DNA of 64,000 bases from Patagioenas fasciata. Its lineage: Eukaryota; Chordata; Aves; Columbiformes; Columbidae. Location of the stretch: assembly GCF_037038585.1 (NCBI RefSeq), contig NC_092520.1:63921501-63985500 (forward strand), given 5' to 3'. Position 1 is the stretch's first letter. The number at the start of each line of letters is the position of its first letter. Below are positions 1-11,640 of the stretch, one piece after another. The notes beneath the pieces are model-generated. The model saw only the letters and a program-made list of their open reading frames with translations. It was not told where the DNA came from and did no database searches. The position numbers and the translations under genes were made by a program.

Positions 1-3000
1 TCTCTTCTTTCACTTGAGGATGGTAAAGCACTAGTCACGGAGGACACAAATCATGCTCTTGTCACACTTCTGCCCTTCCTTTCCAGCATCAGCCAGCTTT
101 GCAGAAGCAGTAGAATCAAAATGAGGCAAAGCATCAGTAGCCTTGACTGTCTTGAAATCAGTCAACACTGAATGGCTGCTGCAGGACTGCCCTAGTAGAA
201 ACACCTATTTATAGAGCATCAAATACTGTTGGTGGCACTTAATCATACTATTTATCTTACTACCAGATATATCCCTCTTAAATAGTTTCTGGTAGTATTA
301 TCCACCTCCACTATTAGTTCACTACTATTAAGTATGAGTTCTCTTGGAATAGTTCCCAGCAAAGGATATTTTATTCTGTCCTACATTTCTGGATGCCAGA
401 AGGTCAAATCCCCCCTTTCAGCGGCCTGTGCCTGGGTCTAGCAGACTTTCACCCACTGACGGGATGGTAACTGATTTCCCTTGCCAGGACAGCCTGTGCC
501 AGCAACCAGCTGTCTCAGGTTAGAATTGATGTAAGCACATTGTCAAGAAAAGCTTTGGTTTGCCTAACCAGAACTTAAGCCAAGTTACATGGGAATACGA
601 GCTTCCTCAGAACAAATCATCTTAGTTTGCACAGACTTAACATCTCAGGAGAAACTGGTGCTTTGTGAATTGCAGCCACTTGATAAAATCTGTCCCTTGC
701 CAGGCTCTTAGCACTCTGTAGATGTTGTTGACCATCTCTCCTTCCTACTCAGCTGTAAGTCAGGTGGGTTTCCTGCTTTCAGAAGTGATAGCTTTGGGAA
801 GAATCATGAAAAGGCATGGATGTTGTCACCATGGTTTATTAGTAATTTTCTAGTTAGCATGAAATACATATGCCCATTACATTAAATGAAATAAGACATG
901 GAAAACAAAACAAAACAAACTTCCAGTACAATAAAAGCACACGTACTTTGTGCAAGCAAACTACTGTCATAGTCATACAAATCTGTCACTGCACTCTCAG
1001 CAAACATAATGTATTTCCTCTCATTTATAAAATATGTGAAGAGACCAGAAGATCTCTGTCACTTCCTAGGTTCGTCCACAGAGAATACCAGCCTCTGTAC
1101 CAGCCTGATTCCCCTTCCTGCTTCCCCTTGACAGGATTTAAATGAGTGGAATATTAAAGGAGAACATGGAATTCAAACTTCTGTCATTATACATAGTATA
1201 GAGATATTTTACAAGTAATCAGGACAAACTCTGGAAACAGAAAGCAAGACAATGAAAATGCTAATATAATTTTTATTCTGTTTTTTTATGCAACTGTAAA
1301 TTTTATTTTTATAACCCCTTTTGTAAGAATGTAAGGGTTTGTGTTAGGTCATTTCTGCCAAGAGGAAACCTCCTTCTGAAAATTATTGCCCACTTAGCTA
1401 AAAGAATTTCCACTAATACACAAATGACAAGTTGGAGCACACTTTTAACAGCAACTTTACTGCAGTTACAGGCAAACTCCTGCAGGAAAAAACAAAACAA
1501 AACAAAACAAAACAATGGCTGTGGCCATTATACATTTCACAGCAAGTGACATGATGGAATTGAATGTTGTCATGGTTGAAAGCTTCAGGGATCTCATACA
1601 CTTCATTGAGCCTGTCAACAAAACACTAAGTCTTGTGTTCCCTCACAGCAAGATTCCCAGTCCACACAACGCTCTTCATGCCAAGCCTCTGCAGTGCTCA
1701 AGAAGATCAGCCAGACATAGCTGCAGTAAAGGAGAAAACATAGCAGCATCTTAAAAAAACACTTCTCAATCAAACAAGCCATGGCTGTAGCAGCAGGTTT
1801 TAATACTTGCTACATGCAGATGAAAAAGCCATGTATAGAGCATTAATATTGAAAACATCATCAAAAATTTTGTTGAAAACATTTACTGGAATACTGGTAG
1901 TTTTGCTAATCTGCAAGAAAATACTGATGCCTTTTGGACAAGGGAAATGAAAGAGGTGTGGTCTGTGTGACTGCCATCCGGGATTCACCTACAGGAAAGA
2001 AAATAATATAGACTGTATCCGTCCTACCTCCATCCCCACTGCCCATGGGGGGTCATCAGGAGGCCCAGAGGGGTGAAGAAAGGACCTCCTTCAGGACAAC
2101 CCCCTCCCAGCACCACTTCACCTCTGCTGTGTCCACTCCCAGCACGTGAGAATGCAGCTTCTAAGAATAACCAGGAGGGAGGGGAAGAGCAGAAGGATGC
2201 AAAAGTGCGTGGGCCGTTCTCTGTGGGACAAGTCAGTTTGCCCTAGGCTGCAGTGCTTTGTCCCTTTCTTAGGAATTTGTCCTCTAGCAACTTGCAACTT
2301 TCAAACTGGAAAAATCTGATGACTGCATTACGGCATCATTTTTATCTGAGCAAAAGGTTCATTTTTGTAATGTTTAAGATCTCTGGAACTTTATGTATTG
2401 ATTTGTAAGTACTCATGCTTCCTAAATAAACAGTTATAAAATAAATTGAACAGAGTCAGGAGAAAAAGCAGATATTCTTTAGAAACCTGAAGCCTAGAAT
2501 GCTGATAGTGCTATATTTAGTACCATATTTGGTGGGAAAGAGAAAACCACTAAAAGATTTCTTCCAGCTTTGATTGAATGCTACATCAGAACAAAAGTAA
2601 TTTTACAGAAGACACTGAAGTAGCCAGAAAGTGATATCCTTTTTATTTACTATCCTTTTGGAGGATCAGATGCTTGCTTTTATTGCTAGAAAATATTGCC
2701 GAAAAGTATTTTCTAACCTGAAGTGTGTCATGATGGACACTAGTAGTACTAACTAGTCCATCTGGTTATTATCAGGGAATGTGACAGGAATTTTCATTTG
2801 CCTTTTTAAAAAGTAATCTCTTTTTTTCTTAGTATTTGGGGAAACAAAAAAAGGCAGCCCCAAGACATGAAATTTACTTGGAATTTGACAGTTTCACAGT
2901 GCAGAACTCTTTAAACAGTTCTATAGGCTGATCAGAACAATGAAAAAGCTGAAAAAAATTGTATGTAAAGGTGGGAACCAGACTGTGAAGTGCTACCAAA

Positions 3001-6000
3001 AATAAAATGAAATAGCAAAATAATACTCTGTCCCTTTAAGATACCAAAAATAAACCAGAGTGCTCTCCTCATCTAGATCCTCTCCAGTCACAGGAGTCTG
3101 ACTGTGGGGAGTTCATTGCTGGCACTGAAGTATAAAATAGAGACATAAGGCAAGACTAACATTAATGCAAATCCAAAGCAAAGAGAACACAAATTTCATA
3201 CAGCAGCAAGGACAGAATATTATTCACAATACCTACAGATTCCAGCACTTTCCTTTCTTCTGTTTATTTGCTGCTCATTTGTATCCTTTTTTTTTTTTTT
3301 TCTCTTTGGTTATGCATGGCTGCCACTGATGAATTTTGTCACTATTCCAACAACAAATATCTCTGAAGGTACTTCTCTGTGGTGTTTGAATGGGAAAGCA
3401 GGTGAGTGAACAAGGAAGTAAATGGAAGATCACATTAGTAACCATAGCAGCCAACAGCATTTCATCCCAGGAGAAGCTTCCTCTGGTAGAGGCTGGGTTT
3501 CCTTTTAATGAGTTTAAAACACAGCTTCACAGGGATGGGGTGAGTCTTCCAAATGATCCATGTGATGGGACCTTCTACTGTTCTGTGTCACTAGTAAGAC
3601 TCCTCTGAATGCTGTGCCTTTACTGATGAAAAGGATTGCTTTGCAGCAGGAGGGGACTGGAGTTCTTGTGAAGATGTATTAGCTAATGACCAAGATTTCC
3701 CTGTGATTCATTAAGTTACACATGCACAGGTAATGCAGATGAACAAAACTTGGTTGTAATTGCAGAGAACTGCCTGAGCTGGTAGAAGATTGCAGCCAAA
3801 TTATTTTAATTGATGTGCCTTTATTTGATCATCTCAAATACTTAGCAGCCAAACTCTGTTCCTTTAGAGGATTTTGTTAAGAAACTATGTAACAAAGGTC
3901 ACCTTTGTAGCAAGGATGTGGGAATTACATTTTGTCATAATGACAGTGCATTTACTTTTGAGTATAACCTAAGTTATGCAGCATTGCCAGAGGTTAGGAA
4001 AAGAGAGGTCAAAGAGTCAGAAATATGTCTCATTTTCACATGTACTTTCTGGAAAAAACAGATCTAGGGAAAGAATATCAAGTAGGAGTGAAGTGATCTT
4101 CCATCTCCAGTGCTTAGTTGTCTGTCCTTTGAGCCACTCCTGAATAAAATCACCACCACAGTGGTTTGATGCTAGCTGTTTTTCTTGCTTTGGCCTCACC
4201 TTCGATTTGTTAACTGACCTGGGCAGGTAAGTCCTCAGAGTACCACAATAACCATTAATTACATTCTTCTTCAAATGAAGTACATCTATCACAAACACCA
4301 GGCAGCGAAATGTTTTTAACATAAAACAAAGACTCCAGAATTAGTGTTGGTATCTCTTTTCACATACAATATTCAGAAGGATCTGAGATAATACTATTTG
4401 CAATAGATCAAAGCACAGACATCTGTTCTGCTGAGGGAATAATTTCCCTTGTTAATACAAATTAACTAGTTTAAATATATGGTGCAGAGGCAAGAAAGAA
4501 GTTGTTCTTTTGATGGGCTTTTCAGAAATGTAATAGGGGGAGAGGCAAGATTAAGAAGTGATATATTTATTGGGGAAAAAAACAGGAACACTGTAGGATG
4601 AGTGATTTCATTCAAAGCATACACCAGTTTCTCAAGCAGATGAGCTGCATACATTTAATGACTTTTTGATCTCTGTCATTTCCCTCTCCTGGCACTGTTC
4701 TCATATGGGCCCAAGTCAACTCTTACCACTTACAGTTTTTTTTCAGAACTATTTAGTCACTTTGACCAAAACAACTAGAGGTAAGTAGTCACTAATGTAA
4801 CAGGAAGTAGGAATCTAAACAGATGTTAAACAATTGAAGACCTAGAACTTGAGTGCCTCTGATGTCTGCTATTTTATTAATGTATACGGTATCACCATCA
4901 TGCCTGTGTTTACTGTGAGCTTTACTGGGGCCTGGTTCCTATGTAATATGTTAAAATCCTGCCTTCCCGCCTTCTGAAGCTGAGGTGGACTAAACCACAG
5001 TGTATCACTGCCTCAATAAGAGAATTCAGCACGAAGCGAGCTGCTGCCCTTGGACCAGTCTCTTAACATTTTCGGTGCAATTATGAGACAAGGGTAACTC
5101 AAGGATTGCAAAGCAGCAGAAAATACAGCTTCACACTAACATACTCACCTTGATGTCAAATGATAATAAAACAACGAGTGGGATGTTTCAAGTACATCTG
5201 TACTGATATGGTAAGTAAATCAGAAAGGATGTGAGACTCTGTGGTAAGTAGTAAGATCTAGAGCATTTGGTAATTCAGCTGGGCAGGTGCGAGTAGGCTG
5301 AGAGGACAGTAATGGATCAGAAAGAATTGTTCAGTAGGAATAGGAAGGAAAAATGGAGAGGAATAGAACAGAAGGTCTAACCTGTAATCAGAAAAGAAGA
5401 AATTTGCAAAAGGCAGCTAGGTCACAGAAGATAGAAACAGCATACAGGTTTTACGAATTTGTTTTTAAAATGAGAAATAAGGAGTGAAATAGATGTGATG
5501 GCACATTCAAAGCCAAAGATGATTAGTTTAATAAATTGCCTAAAAGTGAAATATTGGATAATAGACAGAATAGATCCATGACTGATATGATCAAGATTCC
5601 TCTTTTGGCTGGACTGTTAAGTCACAATGTGACCTTTAACAAGTCACTTCAGGCTAGATCCAACAAAGGACTCAGGCACCTTAAGCCTGACTTAGGCAGA
5701 TTTGAGGTACCTAAGTCCAAAAGTATGACCTACACACCCTGCTCAGTTGCTTGCTAACCCGAGAGGAGCTTGTCACTCCAAAAAGGCATAAATATCTGCT
5801 CTTTGGTTCTCTCTGCACAAAGAGTGCTCAGTTGGCAAGGGCATGCTCTGTTAACTTTCAAGGGCCTAGCAGTGCTCTTTCCTGGGCTGAACATTTAGGC
5901 TTCCTTTTTGTGGAAATATGGAGATAAAGTACAACTAACCAAGGCTGGTATTTCACCTCAATATATGCCTGGGGTCCAGCTGTGCTCCTTCTCTCTCTTT

Positions 6001-6185
6001 TTTTTGGTAGCACAGTGCCACAGGCGCACCGGGAAGGGCAGAAAGACACTGCTCAGCTTAGCTTGAGCGGTAGCCTGGAAATGGTGAATTCAAAACTGAG
6101 CGTATGTGTCCCTGCACCCTGCATTTGCCCGAAAGGATTTGCTGAAAGGATCAGTAAGAGGAGCTGTTGCCCCCTTTTCACCCTA
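1..6185. other. Upstream intergenic sequence, no gene recognised
   Basis: AT-rich non-coding sequence upstream of the CR1 cluster. Open frames here are short, overlap on both strands and show no protein motif I recognise. Simple repeats are an (AAAAC)n tract at 1487-1515 and a 15-base T run at 3287-3301. A moderately GC-rich patch at about 2020-2250 has no recognisable content. The stretch near 5640-5730 (GATCCAACAAAGGACT..., TTAGGCA, GGTACCTAAGTCC) vaguely resembles an old palindromic interspersed repeat, but it is too decayed for a firm call. No promoter, splice pattern or polyadenylation site could be tied to a gene. Confidence 0.6.
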
Positions 6186-6620
6186 GAGAATCACAAAATC
6201 ACAGAATGGTTGGGGTTGGAAGGGACCTCTGGAGATCATCTGGTCCAACCCACCTGCTAAAGCAGGTTCACCCAGAGCAGATCACACAGGAATGTGTCCA
6301 GGTGGGTCTTGAATGTCTCCAGAGAAGGAGACTCCACAACCTCTCTGGGCAGCCTGTTCCAGTGCTCTGGCACCCTCACAGTAAAGAAGTTTCTCCTCAT
6401 ATTCAGACGACACCTCCTGTGCTTCAGTCTGTGCCCGTTGCCCCTCACCCTGTCATTGGGCACCACTGAAAAGAGTCTGGTCCTGTCCTCTTGACACCCA
6501 CCCTTCAAATATTTATAAATATTGATAAGAACCCCCTCTTAGCCTTCTCTTCTCCAGCCTGAACAAACATAGCTCTCTCAGTTTTTCTTCATAAGAAAGG
6601 TGTCCTAGGCCCCTAATCAT
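6186..6620 (-). mobile_element. CR1 LINE, 5'-truncated 3' end, minus strand
   Basis: Read on the minus strand this is the end of the CR1 reverse-transcriptase ORF followed by its 3' UTR and tail. The low-coordinate end shows the reverse complement of the CR1 terminus (AGAATCACAAAATCACAGAATGG, then GGTTGGAAGGGACC). The minus-strand frame contains the typical C-terminal CR1 pieces: [17 protein letters not shown], then [20 protein letters not shown], ending in LWVNLL. The frame is broken between these parts, so no complete protein is present. Its 5' end stops near 6620, where it abuts the plus-strand CR1. It belongs to the same sequence group as the copies at 20312 and 55672, judged by the shared LWVNLL-type ending. 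Confidence 0.9.
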
Positions 6621-6635
6621 CAGGGAAACATCAGG

Positions 6636-8503
6636 GAAACAAAAGTGCAGTTTGAAGTTAATTTGGCCAATTCTGTTAGGGATAATAAAAAGTCCTTCTT
6701 TAAATATGTTAATAACAAAAGGAGGGGCAAGGAAAACCTCCATTCTCTACTGGACTTTGAGGGAAATATAGTTAACAAAGATGAGGAGAAAGCTGAGGTA
6801 CTTAATACCTACTTTGCCTCAATATTTACCAGTCAAACAGATGGCCCTCAGGATAACTGGCCTCTGGAGATGGTTGACAGGAATAGGAAGCCAAATAGTC
6901 CCCTTGTATTCCAAGAGGAAATAGTTGGTGGCTTACTGAGCCATCTGGATCCTCATAAGTCTATGGGACCAGACGGGATCCATCCTAGGGTGATGAGGGA
7001 GCTAGCAGAAGAGCTCGCCAAGCCGCTCTCCATCATCTTCCAACAGTCTTGGCTCACTGGGGAGGTCCCAAATGATTGGAAACTGGCAAATGTTACCCCA
7101 ATCCACAAAAAGGGCTGCAAAGCTGACCCTGGCAACTACAGGCCTGTCAGCCTGACCTCGGTGCCTGGCAGGGTGATGGAGCAGATCATCCTGAATGCAA
7201 TCACACAGCACCTCCAGGATGGACCAGGGATCAGACCCAGCCAGCATGGGTTTAGGAGGGGCAGGTCCTGTCTGACCAACCTGATTTCCTTTTATGATCA
7301 GGTGACCCACCTAGTGGATGAGGGGAAAGCTGTAGATGTGATCTATCTAGACTTCAGCAAAGCCTTTGACACTGTCTCCCATAATATACTCCTTCAAAAG
7401 CTGATAGCCCGTGGCTTGGACAAGTGCACTCTCTGCTGGGTTAAGAACTGGCTGGAGGGCCGGGCCCAGAGAGTGCTGGTAAATGGGGCTGCATCTAGCT
7501 GGCGGCCAGTCACTAGTGGTGTCCCCCAGGGGTCAGTGTTGGGTCCAGTCCTGTTTAACATCTTTATTGATGATTTAGATGAGGGGATTGAGACCACCAT
7601 CAGCAAATTTGCTGATGACACCAAGTTGGGGGGCAGTGTTGACCTGCTGGAAGGCAGGAGGGCTCTGCAAAGAGATCTGGATAGACTGGAAAAATGGGCT
7701 GATTCCAATGGGATGAAGTTCAACAAGGCCAAGTGCCGGGTCCTGCACTTTGGCCACAACAACCCCCTTCAGCGCTACAGGCTGGGCACAGAGTGGCTGG
7801 AGAGCAGCCAGACAGAAAGGGACCTGGGGGTACTGATTGACAGCAAGCTCAACATGAGCCAACAGTGTGCCCAGGTGGCCAAGAAGGCCAATGGTATCCT
7901 GGCCTGTATCAAAAATAGTGTGGTCAGCAGGACAAGGGAAGTGATCCTTCCCCTGTACTCTGCATTGGTGAGGCCACACCTGGAGTATTGTGTTCAGTTC
8001 TGGGCCCCTCAGTTCAGGAGGGATATTGAGGTGCTGGAGCGGGTCCAGAGAAGAGCAACAAGACTGGTGAAGGGACTTGAGCACATGACCTATGGTGAGA
8101 GGCTGAGGGAGCTGGGGTTGTTCAGCCTGGAGAGGAGGAGGCTTAGAGGTGACCTCATTGCTCTCTATAACTACCTGAAGGGAAGTTATAGTCAGGTGGG
8201 AACTGGTCTCTTCTCCCAGGCAGTTAGCAATAGGACAAGGGGACATGGGCTTAAACTCTGCCAGGGGAAGTTTAGGCTGGATATTAGGAAGAAGTTCTTT
8301 ACGGAAAGAGTGATCAGGCATTGGAATGGCCTGCCTAGGGAGGTGGTGGACTCACCGTCCCTGGAGGTTTTTAAACTGAGATTGGACATGGCTCTTAGTG
8401 CCATGATCTAGTAAATGGGCTGAAGTTGGACCAAGGGTTGGACTTGATGATCTCTGAGGTCTTTTCCAACCTAGCCAATTCTGTGATTCTGTGATTCTGT
8501 GAT
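6636..8503 (+). mobile_element. CR1 LINE, 5'-truncated, long and well preserved
   Basis: Plus-strand CR1 non-LTR retrotransposon. It begins inside ORF2, after the endonuclease domain. It keeps the whole reverse-transcriptase part, a short 3' UTR (8412-8478) and the diagnostic tandem tail of ATTCTGTG units at about 8479-8503. The 3' UTR carries the usual CR1 string GGACTTGATGATCTCTGAGG. CR1 copies are typically 5'-truncated, have an octamer-like tail instead of poly-A and lack clear target-site duplications, and all of this fits here. Long uninterrupted coding suggests it is younger than the other copies in the window. It sits about 2-3 kb upstream of the ATP11A CpG island and in the same orientation as the gene. 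Confidence 0.95.
6645..8411 (+). CDS. CR1 ORF2 fragment: reverse transcriptase, endonuclease missing
   Basis: An open frame of 588 codons encodes the RT half of the CR1 pol-like protein, which copies CR1 RNA into DNA at a nicked target. Numbering from the GTG at 6645, visible RT motifs in order are MGPDG (107-111), QHGF (200-203), YLDFSKAFD with the first catalytic Asp at 236, [11 protein letters not shown] (from 291) and FADD (322-325) with the other catalytic Asps. A C-terminal region follows with [13 protein letters not shown], the conserved [19 protein letters not shown] block, and [18 protein letters not shown] near the end. Full CR1 ORF2 is roughly 900-1000 residues with an N-terminal APE-type endonuclease, which is absent. 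The frame is open from 6609 after a TAG, and no ATG occurs before 6870, so the given start is only the first alternative codon. It is a truncated, probably inactive gene with no visible frameshift or internal stop. Confidence 0.9.
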   Translation: MQFEVNLANSVRDNKKSFFKYVNNKRRGKENLHSLLDFEGNIVNKDEEKAEVLNTYFASIFTSQTDGPQDNWPLEMVDRNRKPNSPLVFQEEIVGGLLSHLDPHKSMGPDGIHPRVMRELAEELAKPLSIIFQQSWLTGEVPNDWKLANVTPIHKKGCKADPGNYRPVSLTSVPGRVMEQIILNAITQHLQDGPGIRPSQHGFRRGRSCLTNLISFYDQVTHLVDEGKAVDVIYLDFSKAFDTVSHNILLQKLIARGLDKCTLCWVKNWLEGRAQRVLVNGAASSWRPVTSGVPQGSVLGPVLFNIFIDDLDEGIETTISKFADDTKLGGSVDLLEGRRALQRDLDRLEKWADSNGMKFNKAKCRVLHFGHNNPLQRYRLGTEWLESSQTERDLGVLIDSKLNMSQQCAQVAKKANGILACIKNSVVSRTREVILPLYSALVRPHLEYCVQFWAPQFRRDIEVLERVQRRATRLVKGLEHMTYGERLRELGLFSLERRRLRGDLIALYNYLKGSYSQVGTGLFSQAVSNRTRGHGLKLCQGKFRLDIRKKFFTERVIRHWNGLPREVVDSPSLEVFKLRLDMALSAMI

Positions 8504-8630
8504 CTTTGTAGCCTGAATACAGCCAACCTTTGCCTCCACATGAGACCTGCACCCACCAGTGGGCTCCAGGCTCTGGTCTTGGTCACCTAAGCTGCAAGGA
8601 ACTCAGAAATATCCCTGAGATGATCATGCT

Positions 8631-8704
8631 TATTGCAGGGGGGTTGGACAAGATGACCTTTGAAGGTCCCTTCCAACCCAAACTATTCTATGATTCTATT
8701 CTAT
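8631..8704 (+). mobile_element. CR1 3'-end fragment
   Basis: A short piece of CR1 3' UTR and tail on the plus strand. It reads GGGGGTTGGACAAGATGACC, then GGTCCCTTCCAACCC, and ends with ATTCTATGATTCTATTCTATG. It lies only about 130 bases after the tail of the long CR1 copy but comes from a different sequence variant, so it is a separate insertion. Confidence 0.88.
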
Positions 8705-10385
8705 GGAGCTGTTGTCAACTGTTACTGCTCATCACGTGAAGTTCCTTCCCTTCAGAATGGTTTTATGTGGTGCATCAGGTAGCCTGGGCACCTCACGTGG
8801 GTTCTCTAATGGAAACGATGTATAGATACTGCAGGTCTTAACCTGTAGGAGTAATTACTTGCGTCTATGGAAAAAATTACAATTATGTGGAAAATATATT
8901 CTGGTATTTGGGTGAAAAAAACTACTGGAAGTATTACAAGAAAGAAAACTTTGAACATTTTTCTGCATAATTTGAAAATCTGCTTTCATTCAAAATCTAG
9001 ATAAGAAGCAATGTCATAAAAGACATTGGATTGATTAAATAGCAAAGTTTGGCCAAAAGAGGGGTAGCTTGCAAAAGTATTACGAAATATTAATATTTCA
9101 TAGATTATTTGAAAATTTAATGACTAAACCAAGAAGTAGCCTAAAATCAACTAAAACAATTTCCCATTTCAGCCTCACAATCTGTGTATTTTGACATTAT
9201 CACTTTATGTATGTTAATTAGGTTCCTCTATGTTTTTGTACTAAACTATTTCCCTAAAGAATGATGATATACACACATATTATTTTAATATTTAATGTTC
9301 ATGTAAGTAAACAGGTTAAGTACTTTTGTCTTAACTAATGCAGAATTGCTCTTTTCGAAAAAAAGTCCTGCCATTTCATAGCTCTTTTAATTATTTTTCC
9401 CTTTCAGTTTCAGTGATGTCTTGAAAGTGAAATGTATAATAGGTAAAAACCCCCATGTTACTGAAGTGTTATGTCTATAAATGGGAACATGAAAATGGAA
9501 GGTGCTGGAAAATGAATATAAATTATTAGCAATAACTCAGATGAAGAAAATCGGGTTTTAGACCAACATCACTTTAGAGTTTGAACAGCAATATTAGCTT
9601 GACCACACTGCACTTACTGCACATTAAATTATACATTGTGCAATCTAACCGGTAATAAAAAATGCTGAACATATATAATGCATCTAAATTAGAGGTGACC
9701 TGTGAAGAATCGGTCATATGTCCATTCTCTTAGTACTTATGTAATGATCTCAAACAGCGTAATCTCTCTTTTTTTTTTTTTCACATATGTTAGTTGTATT
9801 AGAAATTTGAGTACTCTCTGGGTTAGTAGATTTTACGGTGTGCAGAGAACTACTGAATTGTGACAACACACAAATCAAAGGAGCAAAAATTCCTAGTTTT
9901 GGCCATGATCTGGGTGATAAAGGACAGCTTATGTGATCTCTGCTAAAGAAGGGAATGGATTTTCCGAAGTGTAAAATGCTTCAGACTTTGTTTGTTTTTG
10001 TTAAAATTCACCTTTTTTAGTAAAACATTGAATTTTATGAAACTAGTAAGTTCCAATTAATTTCAGATAAAATATTTAGCTTAAAGTCTTACTTTTATAT
10101 TAAGGAGGAATATAGACATTATCTGAGACCATGTACAAGATTCTTGCAAAGTTTAATGAGTTCTTTTGTGTGAACAACAAGAAAATACAACATTTGAGGA
10201 AAACAAAGGCCTTTACAGGTGTTATTTCAGGTATCTTTTAAAAAAATGGAAGATAGGCACATTTTCGCTGACTTCTGCTTATCCGTTCAGCTACGACAAG
10301 TCACTCCTGCTGTTCGCAGGTTTATTAGGGCTGCAACATTTGGGCCTCAGTCACTGAAAATAGATTTGCTTCTGCTGAGCTTTAC
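8705..10385. other. AT-rich intergenic spacer before the CpG island
   Basis: Very AT-rich sequence with scattered homopolymers (for example the T run near 9769-9781). No coding frame, RNA gene or recognisable repeat was identified. The composition changes sharply to GC-rich at about 10380-10600, where the CpG island begins. Confidence 0.6.
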
Positions 10386-11372
10386 AAGCCGGTGAAGGCG
10401 CTACCTGTTCCGCATCTAGACACAACGCTGCGCCCTCAGCGCCCCAGTGTACCTTCAACACCGCCCCTCCTCAGACGACAGCACGTAAATGAACAAGCGA
10501 AGGAGGTTTTGTCTTTAATACAATTTCGACCTGCCGTGTGTTATCGGTTAACAGCTTTTTTAATGTATTTGCCGTCTAACAAGAGGCGCATCGTACGCGG
10601 GGCGGCGAAACCCGGCGGGAAAGGGAACGTGCCCTCACTCGGGGCACACACGGGAGGGACCTGCCGCCCGGCTGTGCCCGGGGCCGCCGGCGGACTCGGC
10701 GCCGACGGGCCGCCAACACCTCCGGCCCAGGGCGCCCCGGAGCTCCCCGGAAGGGCGCGGCGGCCGCTCCCCGCCTCCTCACCTTCCCCTTTACCTTTCC
10801 CTTCGCGTGGGGCGCCCGCACCGCTTCTCCCACCGCGCGTCCCAAGGGGGAGCGGGGAGGAGCGGGGCCGAGGGGGAGCGCACCGCGGGCAGGATGCGTG
10901 GGGGAGGAGAAAGGAAGTTTTCTAAAGGCCTTTTCTCCTCTCGACAGGGTTTGTGCCCCCACCGCGCTCACCCCCAGGGCAGCCACCGGCGCGGCAGACC
11001 CCCAGCCGGGGAGCCGTTCGCAGCAGTGGGCACCAAAACAAACCGCTCCCGCAACCGCGTACGACGCGTGTGTGTCTGGTGGGGGAGGGGAAGGGGGGCG
11101 GTGTCGCGCGCATGCCCGCGCTCCCGCCCCGCGTGACGTGCGGTGCCGGGTCCGCCCGACGAGATCAAAGCGGGAGCGGCGCGAGCCGGGCAGGGGCCGG
11201 GCCGGTACTGGGCGGGGGTGGCCCCGGGGGTGGCCCCCTCCCTTCATCCCTCCCGCCGGATAAAGCCCTGGGCGGCCCGCGCGGCGCGGGAGGCGGCCGA
11301 TCGGCAGCGCTTGGCGCTGGTATTCCTCTCCGGGAAAGTGTTGTGACGGCGGCGGCGACGACACCGGGGAGC

Positions 11373-11435
11373 ATGAGGGGCAGCGGGGCGCCGCGCTGCA
11401 GCAGCGGTGGCGGCGGCGGCGAGCACATGGCATAG
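11373..11435 (+). promoter_or_regulatory. Upstream ORF 1 in the presumed ATP11A 5' UTR
   Basis: ATG at 11373 opens 20 codons (begins MRGSGAPRC, then a run of Gly codons from the GGC repeat) and stops at a TAG at 11433-11435, 166 bases before the main ATG. Its start context has A at -3 but not G at +4, so it is moderate. A second in-frame ATG at 11427 gives a minimal M-A-stop uORF. It is in a different frame from the main ORF, so it cannot extend the protein. It matters only if transcription starts upstream of 11373, which is likely but not proven. Confidence 0.5.
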
Positions 11436-11504
11436 CCGGGGGGACGCCGGCGAGAGCCCGACCGGGGCAATCAGCGGTTTGGCGGGGCGAGCGCGGCTCC
11501 CTGC

Positions 11505-11570
11505 ATGTGGGGAGTGAGGCGAGCCAGGGAGCGCAGCGGCATCGGCGAGCACCCGGCGGCGCGGTCCTGA
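11505..11570 (+). promoter_or_regulatory. Upstream ORF 2 in the presumed ATP11A 5' UTR
   Basis: ATG at 11505 opens 21 codons (begins MWGVRRARER) and ends at TGA 11568-11570, 31 bases before the main ATG. Start context is weak (T at -3, T at +4), so leaky scanning is expected. It shares its frame with uORF 1 and differs from the main ORF. Its stop lies close to the main start, so reinitiation would be inefficient. Confidence 0.5.
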
Positions 11571-11601
11571 GTGCCCGGGCAACGGCGGCCGCCCGCCCGC
11601 C

Positions 11602-11640
11602 ATGGATTGCAGCCTCCTCCGGACCCTCGTGAGCCGATAC
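11602..11640 (+). CDS. ATP11A: ATP11A coding exon 1 (N-terminus of phospholipid-transporting ATPase)
   Basis: The exon encodes MDCSLLRTLVSRY and is followed at once by a consensus donor GTGAGT, leaving the frame in phase 0. The ATG lies in a near-perfect Kozak context (CCCGCCATGG). I recognise this peptide as the amino terminus of ATP11A; the human protein begins with the very similar MDCSLVRTLVHRY. ATP11A is a P4-type ATPase that works with CDC50A (TMEM30A) to flip phosphatidylserine and phosphatidylethanolamine to the cytoplasmic leaflet of the plasma membrane. Only 13 of about 1,130 residues lie in this window; all membrane segments and the catalytic DKTGT domain are in later exons beyond 64000. 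The CpG island and the absence of exon 2 in the next 52 kb fit the long first intron of this gene. A weaker GTGAGC at 11628 inside the exon is a possible cryptic donor. The call rests on a short match, so it is strong but not absolute. Confidence 0.85.

Noticed and set aside
7575-8321. 248-residue minus-strand frame
   Set aside because: Antisense shadow of the CR1 reverse-transcriptase frame.
11258-11264. GGATAAA as a TATA box
   Set aside because: Weak match inside a CpG-island promoter of a type that usually lacks TATA. It is kept only as a comment in the promoter entry.
10390-11300. Divergent minus-strand gene sharing the CpG island
   Set aside because: CpG islands can be bidirectional, but no minus-strand start, donor or recognisable peptide supports a gene here.
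10392-11435. Several plus-strand frames of 60-180 codons in the CpG island
   Set aside because: Same cause: low stop frequency in GC-rich promoter sequence. They mostly lie upstream of the inferred transcription start.
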